Below are positions 18,436 to 26,511 of a stretch of 64,000 bases of DNA, piece by piece; the first letter of the stretch is position 1; each line of letters starts with the position of its first letter. Below the pieces are notes generated by a model. That model was not told the origin of the DNA and did not search any database. It saw only the letters and a list, made by a program, of their open reading frames with translations. The position numbers were made by a program, and so were the translations under genes. The stretch is from contig PLJH01000028.1 of assembly GCA_003139615.1 (NCBI GenBank), positions 13,510-77,509 of the forward strand, read 5' to 3'. The DNA comes from Alphaproteobacteria bacterium. GTDB taxonomy: Bacteria; Pseudomonadota; Alphaproteobacteria; Micropepsales; Micropepsaceae.

Positions 18436-18873
18436 TCAGGCCAACCTTTGCCCATCACTTTCGCCCCGCGCGTCAGATTCGAATTGCGGCGCGCCATCGG
18501 TGATAACGACCCAAGGCGCTTTTGAGCCGACAAAGATGTGTTGGGCATAACCGCGAAATCCCGGGTCGTCATCGAGCAGTCCCGCCGGCACGAAATAGAT
18601 TTTCTTGTCGTCGTTCGGGAAAGGGACGGGGCTTCCGCAGGTCACGCAAAAGCGCGATTTCCATGTGCTTTCCGGCACGATGAAGATTTTCGTATTTTCC
18701 TCTCCGCTAAGCCAACGAAGCGCTCCGTAAGCGGTGATAAAAACCGCATTGCCGTCGGACCCCGAAACTTTCCGGCATTTCGAGCAGTGGCATTGGCCGA
18801 CGGGTGAATATTTGCCGTCGATCGCAAAGGAGACGGCTCCGCAGAGGCACGAGCCCTTAATTGTGGTGGACAT
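18436..18873 (-). CDS. GFA-family (CENP-V/GFA) zinc-binding protein
   Basis: A 145-residue protein of the GFA fold, first named for glutathione-dependent formaldehyde-activating enzyme. It has KGSCLCGAVSF, the QCHCSKCRKVSG double-cysteine motif and RFCVTCGSPVPF, together giving the zinc sites, and ends normally. Most family members are uncharacterised and the formaldehyde role is disputed. The second in-frame ATG (18871-18873) is chosen because AAGGA sits 8 bases upstream; the first ATG is too close to that site. Confidence 0.88.
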   Translation of the reverse strand: MSTTIKGSCLCGAVSFAIDGKYSPVGQCHCSKCRKVSGSDGNAVFITAYGALRWLSGEENTKIFIVPESTWKSRFCVTCGSPVPFPNDDKKIYFVPAGLLDDDPGFRGYAQHIFVGSKAPWVVITDGAPQFESDARGESDGQRLA

Positions 18874-18941
18874 TTCGATCATCCTTCATGCAACGGCGCG
18901 CGCTTTCGCTCATATGGACCATACAGAAATCCCGCAAATGA

Positions 18942-19012
18942 GTGACCACCGCAGCGTTCCCCAACCGTTGCTTTGTGCCGTGCCGCGATAGGGGCCATCG
19001 CTGCTGTCATCT
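18942..19012 (+). repeat. Dispersed palindromic repeat (family P, copy A)
   Basis: About 70 bases running GTGACCACCGCAGCGTTCC through GCCGTGCCGCGATAGGGG to GCTGCTGTCATC; the ends are partly complementary. It matches copy B (19388-19460) in the same orientation over nearly its whole length. Further copies are at 38872-38944 (inverted) and 41508-41575. Copies A and B flank the small cysteine-rich gene at 19059-19355. Confidence 0.65.
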
Positions 19013-19058
19013 AATTCCTACTTGCTTCAACAAGAAGGTAGAGCTCGCTGCGTATTCG

Positions 19059-19355
19059 CTATGGGCGAAATCCGAACGGATGCCCGCCTTTTTGATCACA
19101 CTCCTTCTCGGTACTAACATGAATTATCTGGGAATTGGCTAGCTTGCAGCGGAAGGTATCCTCACCCGGTGGACATCGCTCTTTGTTCGCGTCAACGTCG
19201 TAATATGTGCCGTTAGCTCTTTCGCAAAGATAGAAGTAGTCGCTCCTGGCGCTGCTGCGCGCAGTTACATTTTCTGAGCATGCTGCAGCAAAGATGCACG
19301 AACCACTCAATGCTACAAGGCACGACAGAAGCGGCGCTAGACAGATGCGTTTCAT
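19059..19355 (-). CDS. Small secreted cysteine-rich protein
   Basis: A 98-residue protein with an N-terminal signal peptide (MKRICLAPLLSCLVALSGSC) and a mature part containing about five cysteines in a pattern that could form disulfides (YFYLCERANG, KERCPPGE, FRCKLAN, KECDQKGG). The ATG at 19353-19355 has AGAGGA about 11 bases upstream. I do not recognise a family. Base composition is less GC-rich than the neighbours, and the gene is bracketed by two same-direction copies of the family P repeat, which suggests it arrived as a unit. Confidence 0.6.
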   Translation of the reverse strand: MKRICLAPLLSCLVALSGSCIFAAACSENVTARSSARSDYFYLCERANGTYYDVDANKERCPPGEDTFRCKLANSQIIHVSTEKECDQKGGHPFGFRP

Positions 19356-19387
19356 CACTTTGGGCGTCCTCTTCCCCACGAAATAAG

Positions 19388-19460
19388 GTGACAGCGGCAG
19401 CGATCCCCAACTGTTACTTTGCGCCGCGCCGCGATAGGGAACATTGTTGGCATCCAATTC
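19388..19460 (+). repeat. Dispersed palindromic repeat (family P, copy B)
   Basis: The run GGTGACAGCGGCAGCGATCC, then GCGCCGCGCCGCGATAGGGA, then ATTGTTGGCATCC parallels copy A base for base with scattered changes. It lies just upstream of the cysteine-rich gene (which is on the minus strand) and before the helicase gene. Its GGTGACAG end is the best conserved part across copies. Confidence 0.65.
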
Positions 19461-19563
19461 CCGACAATAGCGCCTCCCACCGGTTCTTTGAAGCTTGCGG
19501 TGCGGCCAAGCCGGCCCAATCGCGGTTGGCACAACTTCGTCCGCGACTTTCCTGCTAACAATC

Positions 19564-22338
19564 GTGCATGATCGCATCCGGTTTTCCCCGGATGCATCTT
19601 TGAGCGACGTTTTCGAAATTCCTGCCCTTGTGCCCGCGCCCGGCGGCGCCGTCGTCGAAGCAGCAGACGGCTCCTGCCGGATGGCGGCGCTCGACGAGGC
19701 ACGCGCGCTGTTTCGCGGCGGCGAAGTCCTTGTGGCGCACGGCGTTTTTGTCGCCGGTCGTCTCAAGACCGCGCCGCATGGACCCTTGTTCGATCTGCTC
19801 GAACTGTTCGCGTTTGTCCGGCCGGGCATTCCCTTCGTGCCGAGTCCGGTGGGCCTCGCGCGTGCGCTCGGCCTGGAAATTCCCCGCAGCGCGGAGGCGC
19901 AGGCGCAGATATTGCGCCAGGCTGCGACGCTTCTGCTCGAAGAATTGCGGGAGCAGCCGGAGGCCTTGCGCCTGCGCGCGCGCGCTTTGGGCGGATTGCT
20001 CGCGCGCTCCGGCTGGCGTTGGGGTGCAATGGTGCTTCGCGCGGCGGGCGAGCCCGAGAAATCCACGTCGCCGATTGCCGGCCTCGAAGTCTGGCGCGCG
20101 CTCCCCCAGTGGGAAGACGAAGCGCCGCCCGCCAAGCCGGGCTCGCTGCCGGTGGCGGTCGGTGAAACGCGCGCGCGTTTGGCCCAGCTTGTCGGCGATG
20201 CGGGCGAGGTGCGCGTCGAGCAGGGCGATTATGCGGAAGCGGCGGCCTATGCGTTTGGACCGCGCGATGCGGCCGGTGCTCCCAAGGTAGCGCTTCTCGA
20301 AGCGGGAACAGGCATCGGCAAGACGCTGGGCTATCTCGCGCCCGCAAGCCTGTGGGCGGAGAAGAACGGTCCCGGGCTCTGGATTTCGACTTACACCCGC
20401 AACCTGCAGCGCCAGATCGTGCAGGAGCTCGCGCGGCTCTATCCCGATCCGGCCGAACGCGAAGAGAAGATGGTGGTCCGCAAGGGCCGCGAAAATTATC
20501 TGTGCCTGCTCAACTACGAAGACGCCGCCAAACGCAGTGCGCTCGCGCCCGGTCAGCGCACGGTGGCGCTTGGGCTGATCGCGCGCTGGATTGCGGCGAC
20601 CTCCGACGGTGATATATCGGGCGCGGGATTTCCGGCGTTTCTCGCCGCATCTTTTCCGGTGCGCGAGATCACCGACCGGCGCGGCGAATGCATCTATGCC
20701 GCGTGTCCGCATTATCGCACCTGTTTCATCGAGCGGGCGATACGGCGCTCGCGCCATGCCTCGATCGTCGTCGCCAATCATGCGCTCGTGATCGCGCAAG
20801 CCTCGCAGGATTGGCTTGCGGTGGACGAAACGACGGACACGCCGCCCGAGCGTCGCGTGCGCTATGTGTTTGACGAAGGCCATCATTTGTTCGACGCGGC
20901 CGATTCCGGATTCGCCGCGCTGATCTCCGGCACCGAGATGGCCGATATGCGTCGCTGGATTCGCGGCGCCGAGGGTCGCGCGCGCAGCCGCATGCGCGGG
21001 CTTCAGGAGCGGCTGAAGGATCTGATTGAAGACGATCCGGTCGCGCAATCCGCACTGGAGGAAACGCTTGCGTCCTCGGGCGCGCTCGCAGGCGAAGGCT
21101 GGACGGCACGCATTGTAGGCGGGGGACCGCGCGGCCCCGGAGAACTGTTCCTGGCGGCAGCTTACCAGCATGTGCGCGCCCGCACCGAAGACCGCGATGC
21201 GTTTTATTCGCTGGAAGCGGATACCGAACCGCTCGGCGACGACACGATTGCAGCCGCGCGCGCACTGGGCGCGAGCATGAAGCGGATCGCGGCGCCGCTC
21301 GCGCGTTTGGCGAAATCTCTGCGCGCGCAGATCGCGGACAAATCCGAAGATCTCGAAAGCTTCAGCCGCGGCCGTATCGAAGCGGCGGCGCGCGGTCTCG
21401 AACGTCGCGCCAAACTCATTTTGCCTGCGTGGATCGCGATGCTCGATGCGCTGGAGACGGGCGAACGGCGCGAAGAATTCGTCGACTGGTTTGAGATCGA
21501 GCGGGAAGACGGCCGCGATGTCGATGTGGGGCTGCGGCGGCATTGGATCGATCCCACGATTCCGCTTTCGGGCGAAGTGCTGGCGCCGGCGCATGGCGCG
21601 CTGATTACCTCGGCGACGTTGCGCGACGCCGAGTCCGGCGGCGACGATTGGCAATCGGCCGAAGTGCGCACGGGCGCGGCGCATCTGCCGGAGCCTGCCC
21701 GCCGCGCGAGCTTCGGTTCGCCGTTCGATTATGCGCAGCAGGCGCGCATCTTCATCGTGCGCGATGTCGAGCGCCGCGATCCGGGCGCGCAGGCCGCCGC
21801 TTATCGCGAATTGTTTCTCGCCGCCGGTGGCGGAGCGCTCGGACTGTTCACGGCGGTGCGCGCGTTGCGGGCGGTCGAGGAACGCATCGCGGGTCCGCTC
21901 GCCGATGCTGGCCTCACGCTTTATGCCCAGCATGTCGACCGTCTCGATACCGGCGCGCTGGTCGATCTGTTCCGCGCCGAAGAAAACGCCTGTCTGCTCG
22001 GGACGGATGCATTGCGCGACGGTGTCGATGTTCCCGGACGTTCGCTGCGCCTCGTGGTATTCGACAAAGTGCCGTGGCCCAAGCCCACCATCCTCCACAA
22101 GGCGCGCCGCGCACGCTTCGGAAAATCCTATGACGACCTGCTGACGCGGCTCCGGCTCAAGCAGGCGTTCGGACGCCTGATCCGCAGCCAGACCGACAAG
22201 GGCTGCTTCGTGATCCTGGAATCCGCGACACCGTCGCGGCTGCTGACGGCGTTTCCGCCGGAGACGCCCATTAAACGGTGCGGGCTGGCGGAGGCGATAG
22301 CGGAGATATGCGCATTCCTGCACGAAGGCGGCGTCTAA
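19564..22338 (+). CDS. DinG/XPD-like ATP-dependent DNA helicase
   Basis: About 924 residues. A 200-residue N-terminal region precedes an SF2 helicase with Walker A LEAGTGIGKTLGYLAP, an iron-sulfur domain marked by four cysteines (in NYLCLLN, GECIYAAC and RTCFIE), and the DEAH-type box VFDEGHHLFD. The C-terminal motor half includes GALITSATL and the motif VI region RLKQAFGRLIRSQTDKG. It should unwind DNA 5' to 3' and act in repair of structured DNA, as DinG/YoaA proteins do. The start is uncertain: GTG 19564 is chosen, while TTG 19600 would give a product starting at SDVFEIP, and the frame stays open upstream. Followed by remnants of accessory DNA. Confidence 0.88.
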   Translation: MHDRIRFSPDASLSDVFEIPALVPAPGGAVVEAADGSCRMAALDEARALFRGGEVLVAHGVFVAGRLKTAPHGPLFDLLELFAFVRPGIPFVPSPVGLARALGLEIPRSAEAQAQILRQAATLLLEELREQPEALRLRARALGGLLARSGWRWGAMVLRAAGEPEKSTSPIAGLEVWRALPQWEDEAPPAKPGSLPVAVGETRARLAQLVGDAGEVRVEQGDYAEAAAYAFGPRDAAGAPKVALLEAGTGIGKTLGYLAPASLWAEKNGPGLWISTYTRNLQRQIVQELARLYPDPAEREEKMVVRKGRENYLCLLNYEDAAKRSALAPGQRTVALGLIARWIAATSDGDISGAGFPAFLAASFPVREITDRRGECIYAACPHYRTCFIERAIRRSRHASIVVANHALVIAQASQDWLAVDETTDTPPERRVRYVFDEGHHLFDAADSGFAALISGTEMADMRRWIRGAEGRARSRMRGLQERLKDLIEDDPVAQSALEETLASSGALAGEGWTARIVGGGPRGPGELFLAAAYQHVRARTEDRDAFYSLEADTEPLGDDTIAAARALGASMKRIAAPLARLAKSLRAQIADKSEDLESFSRGRIEAAARGLERRAKLILPAWIAMLDALETGERREEFVDWFEIEREDGRDVDVGLRRHWIDPTIPLSGEVLAPAHGALITSATLRDAESGGDDWQSAEVRTGAAHLPEPARRASFGSPFDYAQQARIFIVRDVERRDPGAQAAAYRELFLAAGGGALGLFTAVRALRAVEERIAGPLADAGLTLYAQHVDRLDTGALVDLFRAEENACLLGTDALRDGVDVPGRSLRLVVFDKVPWPKPTILHKARRARFGKSYDDLLTRLRLKQAFGRLIRSQTDKGCFVILESATPSRLLTAFPPETPIKRCGLAEAIAEICAFLHEGGV

Positions 22339-22384
22339 ATACTATTTCGGGTTCTCAAGGTATGTCGACTCTGACCCCGATTCT

Positions 22385-22591
22385 TTATATTGTCACTACT
22401 TCGCGCACCACCTTGACAAAAACCGAGAAAGCACTCGTTCCAGTCGGATCGATCCTGTCGATAGGATCATTTCCAACGTAGGTGTAAAAAGCCGAAGCCG
22501 ACACGAGCGCGCCGTAGTCAAACGCGTTTTTGCTAGTCGCTATATGGACTTGGCTTAGCTGTTCGAAGACACGCCCCCGCTGTCAGCATTA
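22385..22591 (-). pseudogene. RHS-repeat core-like C-terminal gene remnant
   Basis: On the minus strand a frame open from 22591 to the stop at 22385-22387 translates to a segment containing AFYTYVGNDPIDRIDPTG, which is close to the conserved end of the RHS-repeat associated core (Y.YV.NDP...DPTG), followed by a short variable tail of about 18 residues. No start or upstream RHS repeats remain; an in-frame stop lies just beyond 22591. I read it as the tip of a polymorphic-toxin-type gene left after deletion. The identification rests on one short motif. Confidence 0.5.
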
Positions 22592-22736
22592 ATTTTTCCC
22601 CGACGCGAATTTTCAACCAGCGGGCTGTCTTGCACAAGACGCGCCCGGTAACTTGCATTCCCCTATGTTCCACGTCTGTTCTTTCGTAGATTCACACCGT
22701 TTGAGCCGATTCGGGCAGCTACGGAGGTACGGTGAT

Positions 22737-22937
22737 ATGGAAATGCCAATCGCGAAGGGCGACGTGGTGCATGAGAGGATGGGTGGGCCGGTCATGAGGG
22801 TTACTGGCGTCGATGGCGCGCGCGTCCGCTGCATCATGTCGACCAAATCGGGATGGAAATATCGCGAGTTCAAGAGTTCGGAACTGGAGAAGGTCGTGCC
22901 GGTCAGACGCCGTCCGATCACGTTCCGATTTTCTTGA
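22737..22937 (+). CDS. DUF2158/YodC-like small protein
   Basis: A 66-residue protein beginning MEMPIAKGDVVHERMGGPVM, which matches the small DUF2158 family (a compact beta domain with GDVV..K.GGP.M). Unlike the usual form it continues with VRCIMSTKSGWKYREFKSSELEKVV. The ATG at 22737 is preceded by GGAGG with 9 bases spacing, which decides the start over upstream in-frame ATGs. Function unknown. It stands in the low-GC accessory stretch between the helicase gene and the recombinase remnant. Confidence 0.65.
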   Translation: MEMPIAKGDVVHERMGGPVMRVTGVDGARVRCIMSTKSGWKYREFKSSELEKVVPVRRRPITFRFS

Positions 22938-22969
22938 AGGCCGATATTGATGAGGCGCTGGAATGACCT

Positions 22970-23863
22970 GTGCGCCATAGCGGGACCGGGAACGTGCCGA
23001 GCAAACGGCATCTAAAAATTGCCATTGCGGCGGTCGTGGCCGTGGTGTGCGTTTGGTTGTTCTGGTGGTGGGCAGCAGTGGGATACCCGACGCAAGAACA
23101 AATATGCGATCCGCCCCCTGCCGATTATGACTGTTCGAGCTATAGCATCGTTGTCTATTTGATCTTGGCCGCTCTTGATAAATTGAATTTTTACGGCGCG
23201 GTAATCACCGCTATAGCGACGGCAATTATCGCTTGGTTCACATACACTTTGCGTGCCGCCGCGCTGAAATCCGCAGACCTGACTCAGCAATCCATTGATC
23301 TGGCACGCGACGATTTCAGCGCCACTCATAGGCCATGGATTCAGATCACAACTGTTTCAAATTCCAACGGCCTTTGGTGGAGTGGCGATAATGCATTTAC
23401 CGGCTTGAACGTATTTTGCAGAAACACCGGCAGTTCGCCCGCGCAGCGTGTTTCTGTCGCGGCCAAGTTTTTCCCATTTCTTCCCAACGACGCGATTCTG
23501 AAAGAATTGGAAATCCTCAAAGAATTTCATCGAATAGAGCCAGCTTCACGGCAGCTTGAGCATACTATGTTCCCCGATCCTGACGACACACTTATCGAAC
23601 GCATTTTGATGATCAGTAGTGCCGAGATTGCAGCGTTGAAAGACGGCTACGGAGACCCAGCGAAGGAAATGATCCCCGTCATTATCGGTGCCATTCAATA
23701 TTACTTTCCCTTCGGGCCTCAGATTCCACACTACACGCCATTTGTCCGCTTTTTGTGGCACAAGAAGGACGGCGTCGAAGGAACATTCAAGCTGGATGGC
23801 GCTCGCATCCCGACGAGCGAAATCGTCTTGAAGTCCCACATCGCGGCCGGGGATGCGTCCTAA
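22970..23863 (+). CDS. Hypothetical membrane protein with soluble C-terminal domain
   Basis: A protein of up to 297 residues with two membrane helices (AVVAVVCVWLFWWWAAVGY and YGAVITAIATAIIAWFTYTL) separated by a short Cys-containing loop, then a coiled stretch ending FSATHRPWI and a beta-rich domain to the C-terminus. The two-helix plus THRPWI arrangement is common among uncharacterised alphaproteobacterial proteins; no role is known. Start is GTG at 22970 or GTG at 22994; neither has a decisive ribosome binding site. Composition is lower in GC than the flanking core genes, consistent with acquisition. Confidence 0.65.
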   Translation: MRHSGTGNVPSKRHLKIAIAAVVAVVCVWLFWWWAAVGYPTQEQICDPPPADYDCSSYSIVVYLILAALDKLNFYGAVITAIATAIIAWFTYTLRAAALKSADLTQQSIDLARDDFSATHRPWIQITTVSNSNGLWWSGDNAFTGLNVFCRNTGSSPAQRVSVAAKFFPFLPNDAILKELEILKEFHRIEPASRQLEHTMFPDPDDTLIERILMISSAEIAALKDGYGDPAKEMIPVIIGAIQYYFPFGPQIPHYTPFVRFLWHKKDGVEGTFKLDGARIPTSEIVLKSHIAAGDAS

Positions 23864-23880
23864 GAATATTAGCTTGGCTG

Positions 23881-24090
23881 CTACCCCTCGTCCTCGTCCT
23901 CATTGAGAAGCGCTTCAAGCAGCGCCCGCGCGCGCTCGTAGTTCGCGGGGGAGATTTTTGCGGGACGCTTGCGCTTGAGCCTCGCGGGGTGCGTGTCGGC
24001 GTGGACACGTTGCAGCTTGCCGATGGCGACGTGCGTGTAGCGTTCCGTGGATGACAGCGCCGCGTGTCCGAGCAGCGCTTGTGGCCTTAG
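23881..24090 (-). pseudogene. C-terminal remnant of a tyrosine recombinase (integrase)
   Basis: The minus-strand frame ending at 23881 reads QALLGHAALSSTERYTHVAI and continues KLQRVHADTHPARLKR: this is the C-terminal box of XerC/phage-type tyrosine recombinases, with the LLGH motif and the catalytic Tyr in ERYTHV. Residues upstream of QALLGH (beyond about 24090) do not fit the family, and the Arg-Lys-His core is missing, so only the tip of the gene survives. It marks the edge of a former integrated element. The break coincides with a GGGTCAGAGTGGAATT stretch seen in similar form near 22370 and 26460. Confidence 0.72.
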
Positions 24091-24163
24091 GGTCAGAGTG
24101 GAATTATCGGCAGGTCGACCGAGTTCCCGCGCTCTCGGCGGCCCCGCGTGCTGACTCACATTC

Positions 24164-25249
24164 TCACCGGTCCGGTCGCAACACGGTGAGCCGGAGCGGG
24201 CCGGCGTTGGCGGCGGCGTGGGCGACAGCTTCGTTGGCGTCGTCGAGCGCGAATTCGGTTACGTCGAATTTTCCCAGATCGATGATCCCGGCGCGCACCA
24301 GCCGCACCATCCGGGTCACGGCCTCGCGCGCATACATCCACTTGCCGCGAATGGTGATGTCGTTGCGCATCAGCCACGGGTAAGGCAGCGCGAGATCGGT
24401 GCCGCCCTGCCGGCCGACGCCTCCCATCAGCACCACGCGCCCGCCCGGACACACGGCCAGCACGGCCGCGAGGACTTGCGAGGCATTCGCTTCGCGCGGC
24501 AGCAGATCGAGCACGCAATCGATCGGCCCGCCCGCGAGCTCGATAATGCGGCGCCGGTCATCCGCCTCGACTCCCGTCATCTGCGCCGGCTGCACCCGCG
24601 CACCGAAGCGGCGGACGAGATCGTCCAGCGCGCGCCCGTTGCGTCCCGTGGCAACAACACGCGCAGCGCCCATCGCGAGCGCAACGGCCGCTCCCGCGCT
24701 GCCGAAGCCGCCGGTCGCGCCGTTCACCACCAGCGTTTCGCCCGCGCGCAAATCGATTGCGAGCAATCCGCCGAATGGCACAAGCAGGCTCGAGAGCGCG
24801 CACCAGCGTCCCGCATCCGCCGCATCGATTTGGCCGATGGGCGTGACGTTTTCGGTCGGCAGCAGCATCTGCTCGGCAAACGAGCCGTGATGATAGAAGC
24901 GATGTAGCGGCAGCGACGCGGCGCTCACGGCCGTCCAGCCCTGCAGGATCATGTCGGGATTGATGGCGTCGTCGCGCGCGCGGATCGTGGGATCGCAGAA
25001 CACCCAGTCGCCGACCGCGAGCTTCGTCGCGTCCGGCCCGGTCGCGCGCACCCTTCCGATTCCGCCCGGCCCCGGCACGACAGGCGGTTCCAGCAGATAA
25101 TTGCGCGCGCCCGAGAAGACGCCGCCGGCATAATTGGCGACACCGGCCGCTGCGACATCGACGATGATCTCTCCCGTGCCGAGGACAGGATCGGGGAGCG
25201 TCTCGATGGCGAGCGGCGTGCCGAACGCGTTGAGGACGGCGGCTTTCAT
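24164..25249 (-). CDS. Zinc-type alcohol dehydrogenase-like oxidoreductase
   Basis: A 361-residue medium-chain dehydrogenase. It starts MKAAVLNAFGTPLAIETLPD, has the catalytic-domain loop VVPGPGGIGRVRATG, and the nucleotide fold LVVNGATGGFGSAGAAVALAMG, followed by VLDLLPREANASQVLAAVLAV. The usual GHE zinc motif is replaced by GPGG, so catalytic zinc is probably absent. Substrate unknown. The stop region is next to accessory remnants, while its 5' end lies 5 bases from the aldo/keto reductase gene, so the two enzymes are co-transcribed. Confidence 0.87.
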   Translation of the reverse strand: MKAAVLNAFGTPLAIETLPDPVLGTGEIIVDVAAAGVANYAGGVFSGARNYLLEPPVVPGPGGIGRVRATGPDATKLAVGDWVFCDPTIRARDDAINPDMILQGWTAVSAASLPLHRFYHHGSFAEQMLLPTENVTPIGQIDAADAGRWCALSSLLVPFGGLLAIDLRAGETLVVNGATGGFGSAGAAVALAMGAARVVATGRNGRALDDLVRRFGARVQPAQMTGVEADDRRRIIELAGGPIDCVLDLLPREANASQVLAAVLAVCPGGRVVLMGGVGRQGGTDLALPYPWLMRNDITIRGKWMYAREAVTRMVRLVRAGIIDLGKFDVTEFALDDANEAVAHAAANAGPLRLTVLRPDR

Positions 25250-25254
25250 GAATC

Positions 25255-26250
25255 CTATCGCTCGGCGTCGACCGCGCGCCAGGCCGCCGTCATTTCGTCG
25301 AGCTTTGCCTTGAGATCGTCGGGGAGCGCGCCCTTTTCGCCGGCCGCCAGATTGTCGGCCAGCTGTTCGGGGCGGCTGGCGCCGATGATGGGCGCGGTGA
25401 TCGCTTTGTTCGACATCACCCAGCGAACCGCCAGCGTGGTGAGGCTCATGTCGGCGTCTTTGGCGACGCCGCGCAGGGCTTCGATCGTGTCGAATTCGCG
25501 CTCGTGCCAATAGCGCGTCTGATACATCGCGCCGGCGCGGCCGACGGTAAAGCGCGTTCCCCGCTCGGGCGGCGCGGTGCGATTGTGCTTTCCCGTGAGG
25601 AGGCCTCCGGCAAGCGGATTATAGGGAATGACCGCCACGCCTTCTTCTTCGCAGAGCGGCAGCAGATCGCGCTCGAGCGTGCGGAACAGCAGGTTGTAGC
25701 GGGGTTGCACGGAATCGATGCGCACCAGATTCTTCACTTCGCTGCGGCCGAGCGCGCGGGCCACGCGATGCGCCATCCAGTTCGAAACGCCGATATAGCG
25801 CGCTCTTCCGGATCGCACGACTGTGTCGAGCGCCTCCAGCGCCTCATCGATCGGTGTGGACGGATCGAAACCGTGCAGTTGATAAAGATCGACATAGTCC
25901 GTCTGCAACCGCTTCAGCGACGCGTCGACCGCATCGAGAATGTGCTTGCGCGACATGCCCTGGTCCCACGGTTTGGGACCCATCTGGCCCACGCATTTCG
26001 TGGCGAGCACGAAGCTCGCGCGCTTGCCCTTCAGCCAGCGGCCGAGAATCTCCTCGGTGCGTCCGGCCGTCGTGCGGTCTCCGCCGAGAGGATAAACGTC
26101 GGCGGTATCGAGAAAATCGATGCCGCCTTCCGCGGCGGCATCAAGGATGGGGATGCTTTCGAGCTCGTTGCATTGAAGCCCGAAATTCATCGTTCCGAGG
26201 CAGAGCCTGGAAACGCGTAAGCCTGTGCGGCCGAAGTTCGTGTGGTGCAT
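25255..26250 (-). CDS. Aldo/keto reductase
   Basis: A 331-residue TIM-barrel NADPH-dependent reductase of the YajO/AKR general type. It opens HHTNFGRTGLRVSRLCLGTMNFG and has the catalytic tetrad pieces DTADVYPLGG (Asp/Tyr), FVLATKC (Lys), DLYQLHGFD (His) and the C-terminal NADPH loop PIIGASRPEQLADNL. Likely reduces carbonyls on sugars or xenobiotics; substrate not readable. It precedes the zinc-type dehydrogenase in the same direction by 5 bases. Confidence 0.92.
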   Translation of the reverse strand: MHHTNFGRTGLRVSRLCLGTMNFGLQCNELESIPILDAAAEGGIDFLDTADVYPLGGDRTTAGRTEEILGRWLKGKRASFVLATKCVGQMGPKPWDQGMSRKHILDAVDASLKRLQTDYVDLYQLHGFDPSTPIDEALEALDTVVRSGRARYIGVSNWMAHRVARALGRSEVKNLVRIDSVQPRYNLLFRTLERDLLPLCEEEGVAVIPYNPLAGGLLTGKHNRTAPPERGTRFTVGRAGAMYQTRYWHEREFDTIEALRGVAKDADMSLTTLAVRWVMSNKAITAPIIGASRPEQLADNLAAGEKGALPDDLKAKLDEMTAAWRAVDAER

Positions 26251-26310
26251 GCGGTCAGTCTAGCGCGTGTTTGGGTCGGTACGAAAGGGATTCTTGCCCC
26301 GATTGGATCA

Positions 26311-26450
26311 TCACTCCGCCTTCTGCGCCAGCACCCAATCCATCACGGGATCGCGGCCCGCTTTCACATCGTCCCAGGTCGGAATGATTTCCTTGTTGGG
26401 ACGAACTGCGTTTTCGCCGTGCTTGCGGAATTCGTAATAGAGCGTCGGAA
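26311..26450 (-). pseudogene. Truncated 3' end of an unrecognised gene
   Basis: A minus-strand frame ending at 26311-26313 encodes LPTLYYEFRKHGENAVRPNK followed by a tail ending in WVLAQKAE. The segment looks coding (balanced residues, GC-rich third positions) but has no start; it is cut at about 26450, where an inverted repeat GAGTGAGA / TCTCACTC and a GGGATCAGAGTGAG stretch begin. I do not recognise the parent family. The stretch 26451-26511 beyond it seems non-coding. Confidence 0.45.
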
Positions 26451-26511
26451 GTCCGGGATCAGAGTGAGAATTCGTGCAGACGATCTCACTCCGACTCTCG
26501 ACTTCTTTTCG

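Noticed and set aside
19555-22323. A 922-codon frame antisense to the helicase gene
   Set aside because: The plus strand has complete helicase motifs; the antisense frame is Arg/His-rich without motifs, the usual shadow produced by GC-rich codons.
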